Below are positions 11,150 through 23,000 of a stretch of 64,000 bases of DNA, piece after piece; position 1 is the first letter of the stretch, and each line of letters opens with the position of its first letter. This DNA is from Notospermus geniculatus (taxonomy: Eukaryota > Nemertea > Pilidiophora > Heteronemertea > Lineidae). A program made the translations under genes and the position numbers. The notes under the pieces were generated by a model. That model saw only the letters and a program-made list of their open reading frames with translations. It did not search any database and had not been told where the DNA came from. Location of the stretch: the NCBI GenBank assembly GCA_002633025.1, contig NMRB01001195.1:150804-214803 (forward strand). The letters run 5' to 3'.

Positions 11150-14100
11150 ATGACTACTCTTAGACCATTCACGTGTAAAGACATGTTCAAATTTAACAAT
11201 GTGTAGGTTCACCTATTTATCAAGAAATATGGGTTTGATTAGCACATTTTATTGGCCTCTAACCTAACACACAGTGTGTCCCAGAAAATGGTAACTGTAG
11301 TAATTGGCTCTCTTGCTCTTTGATTTCTTAATTAGTGAAGCACAGTGTGTTGTAGTATACTGCTGGACAATAGGCCTATGATCACTCCGTTGCCAGTCAA
11401 ATTGTCCTCAGGTTAACTCATCAGGACGTCTTTACCTTAATTCACACGTCAGACGTCGTACAGACGTAGGCCCCGACGTCCTCGTCTTCCAATGTTTCTT
11501 TCATTTGGGTCAACTCATCCCTGTCCATGTATCAGGCTTTACACTGAAGATGTACATGCTAATTAAAACTAATTACATGACATAATTGACAATCTGACAT
11601 TTTTGTTTTTGTTTTACAGCAATTTGGATCCTCTCACAGAAACTGTATCCTTTTCTTATGTTATGCGTTCATTGAAATGAGGAAGACATTAGGGACTTTT
11701 TGCAAGGTTCCTGTGTGTATGACTTTAATAAAAAATGCATTAGCTTGATACGTCATATGTGATGTGGATTGATAATACGGAGCATTGCCGAAAGTCCCTA
11801 TTTATTGATGGAGACTCTTATGGTTTTGGATCCAGTAGTGTGCAAGGGGGAGACCATATCTTCCAGCAGCGGTCTACTTTGAAATCCAAGATTTCCTACA
11901 AGGCTTCTTTTTCAAAAAGCACAGTTAACAACATCCTCCTGTATGATATGAGGATCACCTGCCCTGATGGAAGATCCCATGATTATTAAATAAAGTTCTG
12001 ATGGTAGCTGTGGCCTCTGGACCGAAGCCTCACCACAATATTTTGTTTTCATAACACTATTTTACTTTATCACACTATAGAATTACTGCGTAATTGAATC
12101 AGTTCATGGTGATGCATATCTTGGTTCAGTTATAAAGCTGGATACTGTATAAACGATAACAAATTGGTCCTGCATTTTAGTTCCTTAACCGCCCCCAAGT
12201 ATGGCCTTCCATTCTACATGCAGTATTTAGCACACTGGCCAGAATATTTTCAGGTGGCAGAGGCTCCCGGTGGTGAAATCATGGGATACAGTAAGTACAT
12301 GTACAGTCCACGCTCGTTATACTGCCCCTCGCTATACCACCACAGACAATAGAGGTTTCCCACTGACGTCACACGGCCGCCGTACTGGCCGTCAAAATGA
12401 AGCCATGGAGGGCGCCATCTTGTTCTCGGTTCGAACATTCAGCGGCCCGTACAGACCACTGGGCGCATACAACTCAACAAATCACTTTACCCCTCACAGT
12501 TTCTGAGCATAAGTAGTTGGTCTGGTGTGAAAACCGTGTTGAAAACAAAGCGAATCGTTCATACGGCTTGCTGTAGAACAAGTGGAAGAGGTCCGATGAA
12601 TGCCGACAACGTACAAATCACGTCAAAAACGCTGTGTTGATGCTGTGACGTTGCGTCATTTGACGGCCAATATGGCGGATATTTGGAGCTGTGACGTCAC
12701 GTGGGAAACCTCTTTTGACTTTCTCAGTTGAAGGCACTTCAACATTGCCAACAACAACCCTGAAACTGAACCAACTATAGCGAGTACTTCTATAAAAACT
12801 TGCATATAAAGAATTACAGTATATGAGATGAGATGCAAATTACTGTTGAGTAACTGAGTCATTGCTACTTGTAGATACGTGTTACACATAACCACCTCTC
12901 TTTCAGTTATGGGTAAATCAGAAGGTCACCCTGATAATTGGCATGGACATGTGACGGCTCTGACTGTAGCTCCAGAATATAGAAGACATGGTCTGGCTGG
13001 TAGACTGATGAAAATTTTGGAAGATGTATCTGATAGGTACGCATTCTGGTTATACATGTAATCTCAGGTGAGGGAAAAGTTCTTGTTGATATTCCCAGTA
13101 TTAGTTCCTGGGATTCTTTTCAACTATGCATACCTGTGTCTTCCATCTCATCAAAGGAACAAACGAGGTAAAATTCCACAGTGCAATGTAGATTTTACTG
13201 AAACATAAATGACACAACAATCTGGCCAGAAGACAAATTACATGACAAAGACAAGAACAAACCACCTATACACAACGAATCTGAGGTGGCAATTCCAAGT
13301 ATTGTTACAGTGTTAATGACCAAGTCAACTGATTTAAACCAATAGAGAATTTGCAAATATTAAATAATATGAGCAGTTATCAGGTCTATTATAAATATTA
13401 TGCAACACTGTACTAGAAATGGTTATAGATTTGGGACCCAGAAGCTAGTAAATGGTGGCAAAGCCACACCCAAACCTGTACACATGTGGGCCTACACATA
13501 ACCTTCAGGCTAGGACAAACTGGGCAAACTCGAGAAAGAACAGGGGCCTGTTTCATAAACGCTAAAGGCACCTCATTAACTAATAATACTTGAATATGCT
13601 CGTTCTGTACTTGTGTCAATATCCAGTTTATTCCTTAGAGCATAAGCAAGTTTTATTAGTTAATGAAGTGCCTTTAGCGTTTATGAAACAGGCCCCTGGT
13701 CCCAAATAGGTCCAAAACCTTCCACACTGGTTCTAGAATAAATCCTATAATAAAATTATGCTCACCCAACATAGTTTGTCCTCCAGAGAATAAAACCAGA
13801 GAGGGAAACACAGGAAAAAAGTGGAAAAGGTGGGAACATGAGACGTCCAAAGTCCAGCGAAAAATGGCTGGACTTGACCAGTTGTCCCTTATAAAGGGCT
13901 CAAAATCACCTGATCCCATTGTGCTTCACCCAATGACCCGTGCTGCCATCTGATTAAAGTTTAAGATGAGGGAAATTCAAATGGCTCTTCTAACAATACC
14001 CTTTCCAGAAGTTTTATTGAAAGGTGAATCTTCGCCCCTGAAAACATGAAACACTATTTACCGGTAATGTAGATTGATAAAGGTTGGATGGGTTTTCTAC

Positions 14101-14662
14101 TTTCAGAAAGAGGTGCTATTTCGTCGATCTGTTCGTGCGGGTCTCTAACAAGGTGGCAGTTGATATGTACCATAAATTAGGCTACAGCGTATTTAGGAGA
14201 GTAATAGAATATTATAGTGGGGAAACAGATGAAGATGCATATGGTATGTTTCCTTATATACCGTTTAAAAACACTTGAGTACCAGAGCCAAATGCACCCC
14301 TGTACCAGAGCGTACCAGGGTTAAATAGAAAATGATAATTATGTGACCGAAATTTCGGTCGCTATAGGTTATTTTTGACACAGTTTGCGACCTAAATTTA
14401 GGTCGCTATAGGTATTCAAGAGGTTAACTTGTGATCAAGCTGGCTTCTTGTGGTACAATGAAGTGGATCTGTGTTGTGCTTCATCTTTGTATTTGTTCAA
14501 ACACGCATTGCTGATGAGTCGAGTAGAATTTGCCTTACATGTACTTTCTTTTACTATGATTTCTCTCGGTTTTCAGATATGCGGAAAGCTCTTTCGAGGG
14601 ATGTGGAGAAAAAGTCAGTAATACCGTTAAAACATCCTGTAAGACCAGAGGACTTGGAATGA
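11150..14662 (+). CDS. NAA20: N-alpha-acetyltransferase 20, catalytic subunit of NatB (complete, 6 exons)
   Basis: GNAT-fold enzyme that, with the auxiliary subunit NAA25, acetylates nascent proteins starting Met-Asp, Met-Glu, Met-Asn or Met-Gln at the ribosome. Exons: 11150-11202, 11620-11644 (25-nt micro-exon), 12200-12290, 12907-13036, 14107-14243, 14577-14662. They sum to 522 nt, giving 173 residues plus TGA; the human protein is 178. All borders are GT-AG and the phases agree. Start MTTLRPFTCKDMFKFNNV matches the family N-terminus. Other landmarks are YGLPFYMQYLAHWPEYF (27-43), VAEAPGGEIMGYIMGK (45-60), WHGHVTALTVAPEYRRHGLA (68-87, with the acetyl-CoA loop R-R-H-G-L-A at 82-87), VDLFVRVSNKVAVDMYHKLG and DMRKALSRD, ending HPVRPEDLE. 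The second intron border (ACT|gtatcc) is a weaker donor. The loop before WHGH is two residues shorter than in human. Divergent neighbour: XPO5. Confidence 0.95.
12351..12713. mobile_element. MITE in NAA20 intron 3
   Basis: Terminal inverted repeats agaggtttcccactgacgtc and gacgtcacgtgggaaacctct, with ggccgtcaaaatg / catttgacggccaatatgg further inside. Noncoding. Confidence 0.7.
13541..13698. mobile_element. MITE in NAA20 intron 4
   Basis: Terminal inverted repeat caggggcctgtttcataaac with gtttatgaaacaggcccctg, paired over about 45 bp including gctaaaggcacctcattaac. Noncoding. Confidence 0.8.
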
Positions 14663-14820
14663 CAATAATGAAACTTTTTAGACTTATTTGTCATCAAGAT
14701 GATGGAAGGTAGAAAAAAAATCATCATTTGGTGACTCATACCGGCAGGTCTGGTTTGCTTTGGGAGTTGTTTTTTTTAGTTTTGCAGGGGACAAGATTGG
14801 TAAAATTCTCTTTTTCATTT

Positions 14821-14953
14821 TGGCCGAGTTTACATAGAGATACACGGTATACAAACACGTGGGCGAACAAAGGTTTTGTGGTCACGAACCCTTTGTAAGG
14901 CCATTGTTCGCCGGCGTGTCCGTATACCGTATACCTCTATGTAAACCCTGCCA
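14821..14953. mobile_element. MITE, copy 1 of a two-copy family
   Basis: Inverted ends tggccgagtttacatagaga and ctctatgtaaaccctgcca with inner gcgaacaaagg and ccattgttcgcc. A second copy is at 35062-35197. Lies just 3' of NAA20. Confidence 0.7.
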
Positions 14954-15188
14954 TAAGTGGACTGTGCCATTAAGGATATTTCATATCTCCTACATGCTCC
15001 TCATCCCTGTTTGTGTTTATCTCTGTAATTTTTTTTACTGCGATACAAACACCATGGGGCACTGTGTTGGAAATTGAGAGCAAAAGGGCGAATTGTCTTG
15101 TGTGAGATCCATGAGACTGTCTGAGGAGAGATACCAGGGTAACCCGTTTAAATGTGTATGTCACCAGAATGAGAGTTAGAAAGGCACA

Positions 15189-15194
15189 AATAAA
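15189..15194 (+). terminator. Candidate poly(A) signal of NAA20
   Basis: First AATAAA on the plus strand downstream of the NAA20 stop codon (about 530 bp away), in an A/T-rich stretch. Placement only; no transcript evidence. Confidence 0.4.
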
Positions 15195-15504
15195 TTTTTG
15201 CTGGAATACACAAGATCAGTGTGTACAACCTATTGTTATTCTTGACATCGTCCCAGTTGATTGTGTACATGTATTTGTAATAATCAAGTATATTGGTGCA
15301 TTTTACTAAATACATTGATTTCAAAGTAATTCAAGTGATTGTTGTCAGTCTGTTGACAGGAAATGTGATGGACACCACCCTATTCCTGAAAATTCTACTG
15401 TACGGTACTATGGCAACATCAGAGGGAATGAATGCACAGTCAAATGTCCATGGTAAATCCTCTAATGGGAAACAAGCACAGTAGTAAATTCCTGTGGCAG
15501 ATTT

Positions 15505-15612
15505 AGGAGGTGTTAGGCCCTTGAGCCTAACACCTCCTAGATTTTGACTTGATGGAAGAATGTCCGTCTTGTATGCGGGAGATCCGGGTTCGATTCCCAG
15601 TGCGGTCTGCGA
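15505..15612 (+). repeat. tRNA-like repeat unit 1 with upstream hairpin
   Basis: A perfect 15-bp hairpin (taggaggtgttaggc, loop ccttga) is followed about 10 bp later by a sequence with a B-box-like T arm (ccgggttcgattcccag) and an anticodon-arm-like cttgtatgcggg. The acceptor stem does not pair, so this is not a functional tRNA gene. Confidence 0.5.
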
Positions 15613-15774
15613 CATTTGGCGTTGTCGGCAAAAGGGCTTTCCTTTCTCATCTTGGCTTTGACTATCTTTGCCTTAAACCATGGATCACTCTGAACAGAGG
15701 GAGTCTGATCAGATGTGATAGCTACCGTAAGTCGTAACAGGTTAAGGATCTCAAGGACAAGATGGGGAGGAATG

Positions 15775-15888
15775 TGGTAGATTTGAGAGGTGTTAGACTT
15801 GTGAGCCTAACATCCGGACATTTGCTTTAATGGAAGAATGCCTACCTTGCATGCGGGAGAACCGGGTTCGATTCCCGGTGCAGTCTTA
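15775..15888 (+). repeat. tRNA-like repeat unit 2
   Basis: About 270 bp after unit 1 with the same order: gaggtgttagacttgtgagcc (weaker hairpin) and then a tRNA-like stretch with a perfect T arm ccgggttcgattcccgg and loop cttgcat (TGC, Ala-like). The acceptor stem does not close. Probably the head of a tRNA-derived repeat or a decayed tRNA. Confidence 0.5.
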
Positions 15889-16281
15889 CAACATTCCAAT
15901 GCTTCTTGGTAAGAAAAAGAAAGTCAAAGGCTCGTGACATTATAAACTCAGTGGAGCAATATTTGGTGTCGGGCCACTACATGTATGATCAAAGGTCTCC
16001 CCTGCCTCCAAGATATCTCTAAACTGAGACGAATATTTCAATCTTTGGAGTCGGGGCTTGATAACTCAAACAACCATACGCCATCACTGACATTTGGAAC
16101 ACTTCAAACTCTGAAGTCGGGGCAATCAGTCAAAAAGCCATATGCCAGCCCCAACCTTTAAACTTTCAAACTTCGGAGTGGGGCATCACTCACAAGACCA
16201 CAATCTGCCCTAAATAGGAGACATGTATCAGTTTTGTGAAACAAAATAAGACAAACATTTTCATCTATAACATGCTGATAA

Positions 16282-16294
16282 TTTATTATTTATT
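16282..16294 (-). terminator. Candidate poly(A) signals of the giant START gene
   Basis: Two nearly adjacent TTTATT words, which read AATAAA on the minus strand. If used, the 3' UTR would be about 3.7 kb. Other minus-strand AATAAA words lie nearer the stop (for example about 18013-18018), so the true end is undecided. Confidence 0.22.
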
Positions 16295-16620
16295 TATACA
16301 ACAGTACAAAAGAAGATAGGAAGTGTGATAAATTAATGAACCATTAATGAACACGTTTCCAGTTTCCTACTTGTATCACAGAAGTGTTGGCATTTTCTCC
16401 AGTTCTCAAACATTATGTACACAATCTTTTTTCTTACAAAAATAGGATAGTATTCAACATTTCATTTATTTACATAATATGCACCTTTGTTTTCCAACAT
16501 TATAGCTTTGATAAAATTCTATAAAATAAGGTGCATAGTGCTTGATTTCATAAGTGGACTGATTGATTACTGTATGGCTTCGATTTCCTGTCGAGACTGA
16601 GAGATCACGATGTTTGAACT

Positions 16621-16760
16621 TATGTAATTAATGCTCAATTATGTAATTAATGCTCACTCAATTATGTAATTAATGCTCAATTATGTAAATAATGCTCAAT
16701 TATGTAATTAATGCTCAATTATGTAATTAATGCTCAATTACCGGTATGTAATTAATTATA
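16621..16760. repeat. Minisatellite, 19-bp unit
   Basis: Seven or so units of tatgtaattaatgctcaat, with one 4-bp insertion (cact) and one variant (taaataatg). Between NAA20 and the giant gene. Confidence 0.85.
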
Positions 16761-16799
16761 GAAAATAATTTAAAAATCAATGGATACATTTACAAACTG

Positions 16800-19700
16800 A
16801 AATGAATTGTTAAAATTTTTAATGATAATGTCATGGATTTCTTGGTATTAAGTTTTTAACGTTGCAAATTCTTGGTCTTTTTAAAACTTGTTCTCTCAGT
16901 CCCTTCAGTAGTTTGATTAAAACTTGATGTGATACAATGATTAAAGCATTAAATGTAATACGTTCAACAATTATTGTCATGCTCCTACCGGAAATAAAAC
17001 AAAAAACAACAAATCTTTGTCCATAAGCACACAGTTGCTATCTAAGAGTAAAACAAGTCACACATATTTCTCAAAGTTCATTTCCAAAATAATAAAATTA
17101 ACAGAAATGACCTCTGGGAAAACACACCATTTCCACAACATGCAGCAGTGTGGTGGACATGATGTGTTATCTCTTTTCAGCGATTAACAGGGAATCACTG
17201 GGGTACTTAGAGAATTAAAACTTCAAGGCTGATACAAGGCTTGTTATCAATACTGAATCAGTCTCATGTTCGTTGCTAGAAAGCAATGCTCAAAAGTTAT
17301 ACAAACCTTCCGAGGTAGTACGAACCAGTTTCCAAAGTTTTGATCACAAATTTTTGTAAATTTTGTCTGTGGTTATTCAAGGTGCCGTAATCAATTTATA
17401 AAACAAAAATGTCTAAAAGCTGTATACAATGCGTAAATTTGATTAAAATGCTGTACAGTGAGACCTGAGTAAGGCACTTTCCCTAGTGGATGTTATATCT
17501 ACTCTGTTCCAAATCTCTTGGATGGATTGTGAACTACAGTACCAGGTTCACTTGGTACAGTCAATGTGCATTAAGTGCACCTACCAGAAAACAGGCAAAC
17601 TTGGTGAATTAGAAAATATTTATAAGTTTGAAAACACTGACAGGATGTTTTTATCTCAGCTTAAGTTTGCTAAAGAACAAATGGTCCAAATGTTATTCTA
17701 ATCAGATACCTCACTATGTACAATTGCTTCATGCATCAAAATTCAAGTTTAGGCCTACTACTGGCCTACAAAATATTACTGTACCGGCAATAGCCAAGAC
17801 CAAAATTCTGTTGCCCAAACCATGTTTAGGCCTATCTAGCTTTTACACTTTGGGGTAGCTACTCAGATTCAGAAGCATGCAATCTTGCCTATTTCAAAAA
17901 TCCACATGAGGGATTTTTAAGTATGGTAGTGTGAATCTGACCCATCAGTTTACGCACAATGATTATCTACAATCAAAAACTCATGCTTTACAATAACTAT
18001 AACATGCAATGGTTTATTTACACATGAAACTTTGACCTTTTTGAGATCAATGGCATCTGCTGTTTTCTGTTTGTGAAATTTGCAGCAGTTTCACAAATAG
18101 AAATCAACATCCGCCAAGTGAGAGCGAGTGCCAGCATCAGCAACTATAGTTTTGAAGTAATCGGTCTGTAAGTCACATTCTGAAGAACGAAAATGCTAAG
18201 TCTTATACCCATAGAAGATTTGATCATTAGAGTTCTATGGAATTTCAGTTGCACAAGCTTTTTGCCGAATGCAGCATTTCCAGCAAAGAGCTGAGCTTCG
18301 TGCGGTCTTCATTTCATAGTCACTCAAAAAGAAGTTGACAGTGCTAAGTTCTGTATTTCGCAAAAACATTAACAAAAGGCCACCATTTCAAAAAGCAAGT
18401 GAAAACGATACTCTGCAAACATACAAAATATACACAGCCAAAATCATTATGGGTACACCCCGGTAGTTAGATTGGTAATTTGGTAAAGAATTTTTGATTG
18501 ATGACAGATTTTTGATTGATGACAGATGCAGATGGTTTTCAAAGAATTGATGAGAAATTTATAGAAATCAGGAAACAATAGAAAGAGATAGGCACGGAAG
18601 TCAAAAGTGAAGTGCTTGATTCTGTAAGTTCCTGATCTTCTCTCACTCTCCTCTGGTAAGGTATCTTGTTGCAGGTTCAGAATATAGATGGCACTGTCAA
18701 CAACTGCTGTGAATAAATTTCGAAGAAGGCCTAGCTGGTGCAACAGCTGCCTGGGCTTGCCCTGGAAGGTGATGCACAGCATACTCAATCGCCCTCACTT
18801 TGTGAGCAGTACGATTCAATTCTGTGTGCCAATCTGCCTGGAATTGCCATACAACAAGTCTTTGCACTTTTGAGAGAGAAGTCATGAATGCTTAAGCATT
18901 CAGAGTCAGATTGATCCATGGGGGACCAAGTGTTGTTGGAGCTTTGACAGAATCTCAGACACTCAAAAGTTCCTTAAATACGAACCATTCTTCCCCTTTC
19001 TGTTCTCCAAATAAGATGTACATGTATTGTGAAGAAACCAAAGATAGCAGCACATTTAATATGATTGCAAAATATCATTGGATTGAAATGGTAACAAATA
19101 TGACATCTTTTTGTGCAAATAATGAAAGATTTCGCTTCCTGATCATGAACTCTGCGAGAAATTCCAGAAATGTTTGACGAATTGTATGATGCTGCCAGAC
19201 AAGATATTGGTGAAAACTGACATGCAAATACAGTCCCCCCTCGTTATTACGAATCCTTCGGGGTCCAAGGGTCAAGTTCGTACTAATGCGGAGTTCATAA
19301 TAGCAAGGATTTACATACATGTCATGAAATTTTGGGAACCAGACGTTGGGTTCGTAATATCCGAGAGTTCGTAAAATTGAGGTTCGTAAGAACAAGGGTG
19401 CACTGTATCATTGATGAATTGGTGAAAATTAATGTTCAAATATCATGCTGCCACACCAGACATTGAAATCAATCAAAACCTGGTTTAAAGAGGTTTTTTG
19501 GCTTTTGTCATGAACGTCTACTGTATGACTTGTGCACAGTTTTTGACTATCCACTGAACATTTAAGGACTTGAGAAATTCTTGAATGGTCAACAGATCAA
19601 TTGTGAAAGTGCACCAAGTCCTGTACATATTTGGGTTACGGGTCAGAAGTGCATACCGGGGGTACACCAAATATCAATTCTTGATGATGATCCATGGAGC

Positions 19701-19972
19701 ATGCAGAAAATTTTGTATCCAAAAAATCTTGAATGATCAACTGAGACATCAAGAAATAGTGTACCAATTCCTGTGCAAAGTTTGTGTTATAAACACTTCA
19801 ATTTCTCCATGGAAGAAGAGTCTGAGAACACAGTTTCAGGTGATAAAATGTCAAATTCGGTGCTGGTGAGCGCACAAATTGGCACGGCATCTCCAAATAC
19901 TAGCATCACCATGAAGATTTACATTTCCACGAAAATATTCTTGTCAGTATTCCTCCTTAATATCGCGATGTG
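16800..19972. other. No gene recognised; probable long 3' UTR or intergenic DNA
   Basis: Between the stop codon of the giant minus-strand gene (19973) and the repeats near 16.7 kb I find no protein family and no splice-consistent exon. A 113-codon minus-strand frame at 18447-18788 has no recognisable motif. The stretch is A/T-rich and contains one TA-flanked inverted-repeat element (19231-19405). Confidence 0.5.
19231..19405. mobile_element. Short TA-flanked inverted-repeat element (pogo/Tigger-like ends)
   Basis: Ends cagtcccccctcgttattac and gttcgtaagaacaagggtg..cactg are inverted, with TA on both sides (19229-19230, 19406-19407). The CAGT...CTCGTTAT-type end resembles pogo/Tigger elements. 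No transposase. A similar end occurs near 12304 (cagtccacgctcgttatac). Confidence 0.55.
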
Positions 19973-20074
19973 CTACTCGGATGACGTTGCCTTTTCTCTG
20001 AGGTAGGCTATCGCGAGAGGTTGTCTCTTGATGATGTAATTAACAAGAGAGGTGGGGAGACCAGGTAACTCAAG
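19973..20074 (-). CDS. Giant gene, terminal START exon with stop codon
   Basis: Thirty-three codons and TAG: LELPGLPTSLVNYIIKRQPL then AIAYLREKATSSE. This is the C-terminal START helix (L-P-x-x-L-V-N-x-x-x-x-R-Q-P-L-A-I-A-x-L-R), which closes the lipid pocket. Acceptor ctgtttcag. Confidence 0.85.
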   Translation of the reverse strand, partial: LELPGLPTSLVNYIIKRQPLAIAYLREKATSSE

Positions 20075-23000
20075 CTGAAACAGAAATAAGTTTCCTTTAG
20101 TGGATAATCAGTTGAGTCGACCCAATCTCTGCATCAAATTGCACACATGCTGGCCCATGTCCGAGAATGGCTAAGTCGGCCACAGACCGGGCAATCATTG
20201 GTTAAAGCTGAGATAAATCTGTTGTCAGGCCGATGGCCACCAAAGGAGACCAACAGCATTTCATGAACTGAACATGTCTCATCCAATACAAAACTTACCT
20301 GTAAGAGATATGTAACCTTCGTGACTTGTTTTCCATTTCTGTAAAGTGGTTCTAAGTAGAAGCCACTGCCATGGGTCTGAAAAAGATTACATCATAAAAT
20401 AAATAGACAACTTTCTACATATCTCAAAGTGCTTCATATTAGGCTGTTACCAGTACCGTACCGAAGTCTTAGCGAATAATACAAAGCATGGTTGGGACAC
20501 GTCACTGAGTATCCATCTCACCCACATTCTTTACACTGCCTCTCTGAATGCTCGAAGCAAGAAACAAAATGGTGGGTGGGTTTGGTTGCGATACCAAAGC
20601 CTGCTGTGGTGAAAATGAGGCTAATGCATTATCCATTGAAAACAAGGCTCACTGTGACCAAGGTGGTTTAGAATNNNNNNNNNNNNNNNNNNNNNNNNNN
20701 NNNNNNNNNNNNNNNNNNNNNNNNNNNNNNNNNNNNNNNNNNNNNNNNNNNNNNNNNNNNNNNNNNNNNNNNNNNNNNNNNNNNNNNNNNNNNNNNNNNN
20801 NNNNNNNNNNNNNNNNNNNNNNNNNNNNNNNNNNNNNNNNNNNNNNNNNNNNNNNNNNNNNNNNNNNNNNNNNNNNNNNNNNNNNNNNNNNNNNNNNNNN
20901 NNNNNNNNNNNNNNNNNNNNNNNNNNNNNNNNNNNNNNNNNNNNNNNNNNNNNNNNNNNNNNNNNNNNNNNNNNNNNNNNNNNNNNNNNNNNNNNNNNNN
21001 NNNNNNNNNNNNNNNNNNNNNNNNNNNNNNNNNNNNNNNNNNNNNNNNNNNNNNNNNNNNNNNNNNNNNNNNNNNNNNNNNNNNNNNNNNNNNNNNNNNN
21101 NNNNNNNNNNNNNNNNNNNNNNNNNNNNNNNNNNNNNNNNNNNNNNNNNNNNNNNNNNNNNNNNNNNNNNNNNNNNNNNNNNNNNNNNNNNNNNNNNNNN
21201 NNNNNNNNNNNNNNNNNNNNNNNNNNNNNNNNNNNNNNNNNNNNNNNNNNNNNNNNNNNNNNGAACTTTGACCTCTGTGACCTTGAAAAGTAGGTCAAAT
21301 CAAAAACCCGTTATATATGTTATGTATCCTTATTAGATACACATATGATAAAAATTTGGAGAAGATCTAGTCATTAGTTCAGGAGTTATTGCACTTTTTG
21401 TGTTTTCGGTTTCCGCCACCTGGTGGCCAAGCTAAGAGTCGAATCGGATCGAAACTTGGTGTCATGGGTCATCTGACCTAGGGGTATATATGTACCAAGT
21501 TTCAGGTCAATAGCTCTGGCGGTTACGAAACGTGCCCTGCTAATGGAACACGACGACGACGACGACGGACGCTGCACCATTGTAACAGCTCACCCCGGTG
21601 AGCTAAGAGCTAAAAAGCATGACTGCATAGTGGAACCTTTGTGGAAGGGAACTTGTAACCATAAAGCAGTGAACTGGAACCTCTGTGGTGGGGAATAAGA
21701 CCAGCATTGCCACAAGTGATTTCCTCAACAAATCAATAAGTTCAACAGAACAGTAATGTTCATCCAAAAAACAAAGTAGACTGTGACCACTCATGTCTGC
21801 CAAAGAAATAGGACACGTACATCAGACAATCACAGGATAAAACAAATCGATCAGGTTTAAATCAGCTGACATGTACCGGTACATGTACATTTGTCAAAGT
21901 TTATCACATTCTTTATCTTCCAATTCAAGGTTAGACTTGACTTACTTGTGAAAAGTGATAAAATGAAATGCGGAATTAGTTATGTGCTGGGCGTCATTTC
22001 TGGAGAAAGGAACCGGATTTGGGTGTGATAGGAGATCCATGCAAATACAAACAGATCAACATTTCAGAGAATTTGACAAGTGCGCTTTTTAAATGACAGA
22101 TCACACCAAATGTTTTGACAAGTGCACTTCTCCGACAGCAGATCACACCAGAATCTGGACAAACACACTTTCAGATCACCCCAGTATCTTGACAAGTGTA
22201 TGTTTCAAATGACAGATCACACCAGTATTTTGACAAGTGCACTATTCCAACAACAGCACACACCAGAATCTGGACAAGTGCACTTTTTAGTTTCAGATCA
22301 CACCAGTATCTCGACAAGTGCACTTTCAAATGACAGATCACACCAGTATTTTGACAAGTGCAATTTCAGATCACTCTAGTATTTTGACAAAAGCACTCCT
22401 CAAACGTCCGATCACACAAATATTTTGACAAGCGCACTTTTCAAACAACAGATCACATCAGTATGTTGACAAGTGCTAGTGGGCTACTGCCAGAAATCTC
22501 CCTGAACCTCCAAATAATACATGTACAAGACAATAAATCGGAAAGTTGTCTCTGAATATTTCGCAAATTTTCGACCCCAATCGGGGTCTTCCTCAGGCGC
22601 TATATAGAAGAGATCCCAGAGGTGTAATAATACAAGATAGGCAAATATCACCTGTAATTTTCCATAGGGCCTCTGTAGATTTTTGAAAGACATGAACTCC
22701 AAACTCCACGTCATGTACTGGTGATAATGTTACAAAGAGCATGTCTTTGAATCGATTGAATTTCCTAATTATAGAAAGTCTTCGATCAGGCAAACACTTG
22801 AGGATTAGGTCAGCGCTTGACCCTGCACCGCTTAATTACATGTATGTCTGCAGCGACACAAGAACAGGAACTGATGACTAATTAGAGAGAAGAAACTTGC
22901 AATTAATTTGGAATTTTCAGTGATACAGTACAGGTCACAATTGACATCCCTACGGCTTCGCGTAAGTTACTCGTAAGTTACGCGTAACTCACGGCTTTGG

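Noticed and set aside
15545-15888. Functional tRNA genes
   Set aside because: T arm is good but acceptor stems do not pair in either unit.
18447-18788. 113-codon minus-strand frame as a possible gene downstream of the giant gene
   Set aside because: No recognisable motif, no splice-supported partner exon; likely 3' UTR or intergenic.
20548-21336. Open frames of 225-262 codons at the gap
   Set aside because: They consist mostly of N; no information.
22122-22379. 85-codon frame
   Set aside because: Minisatellite by-product (repeated agatcacaccagtat).
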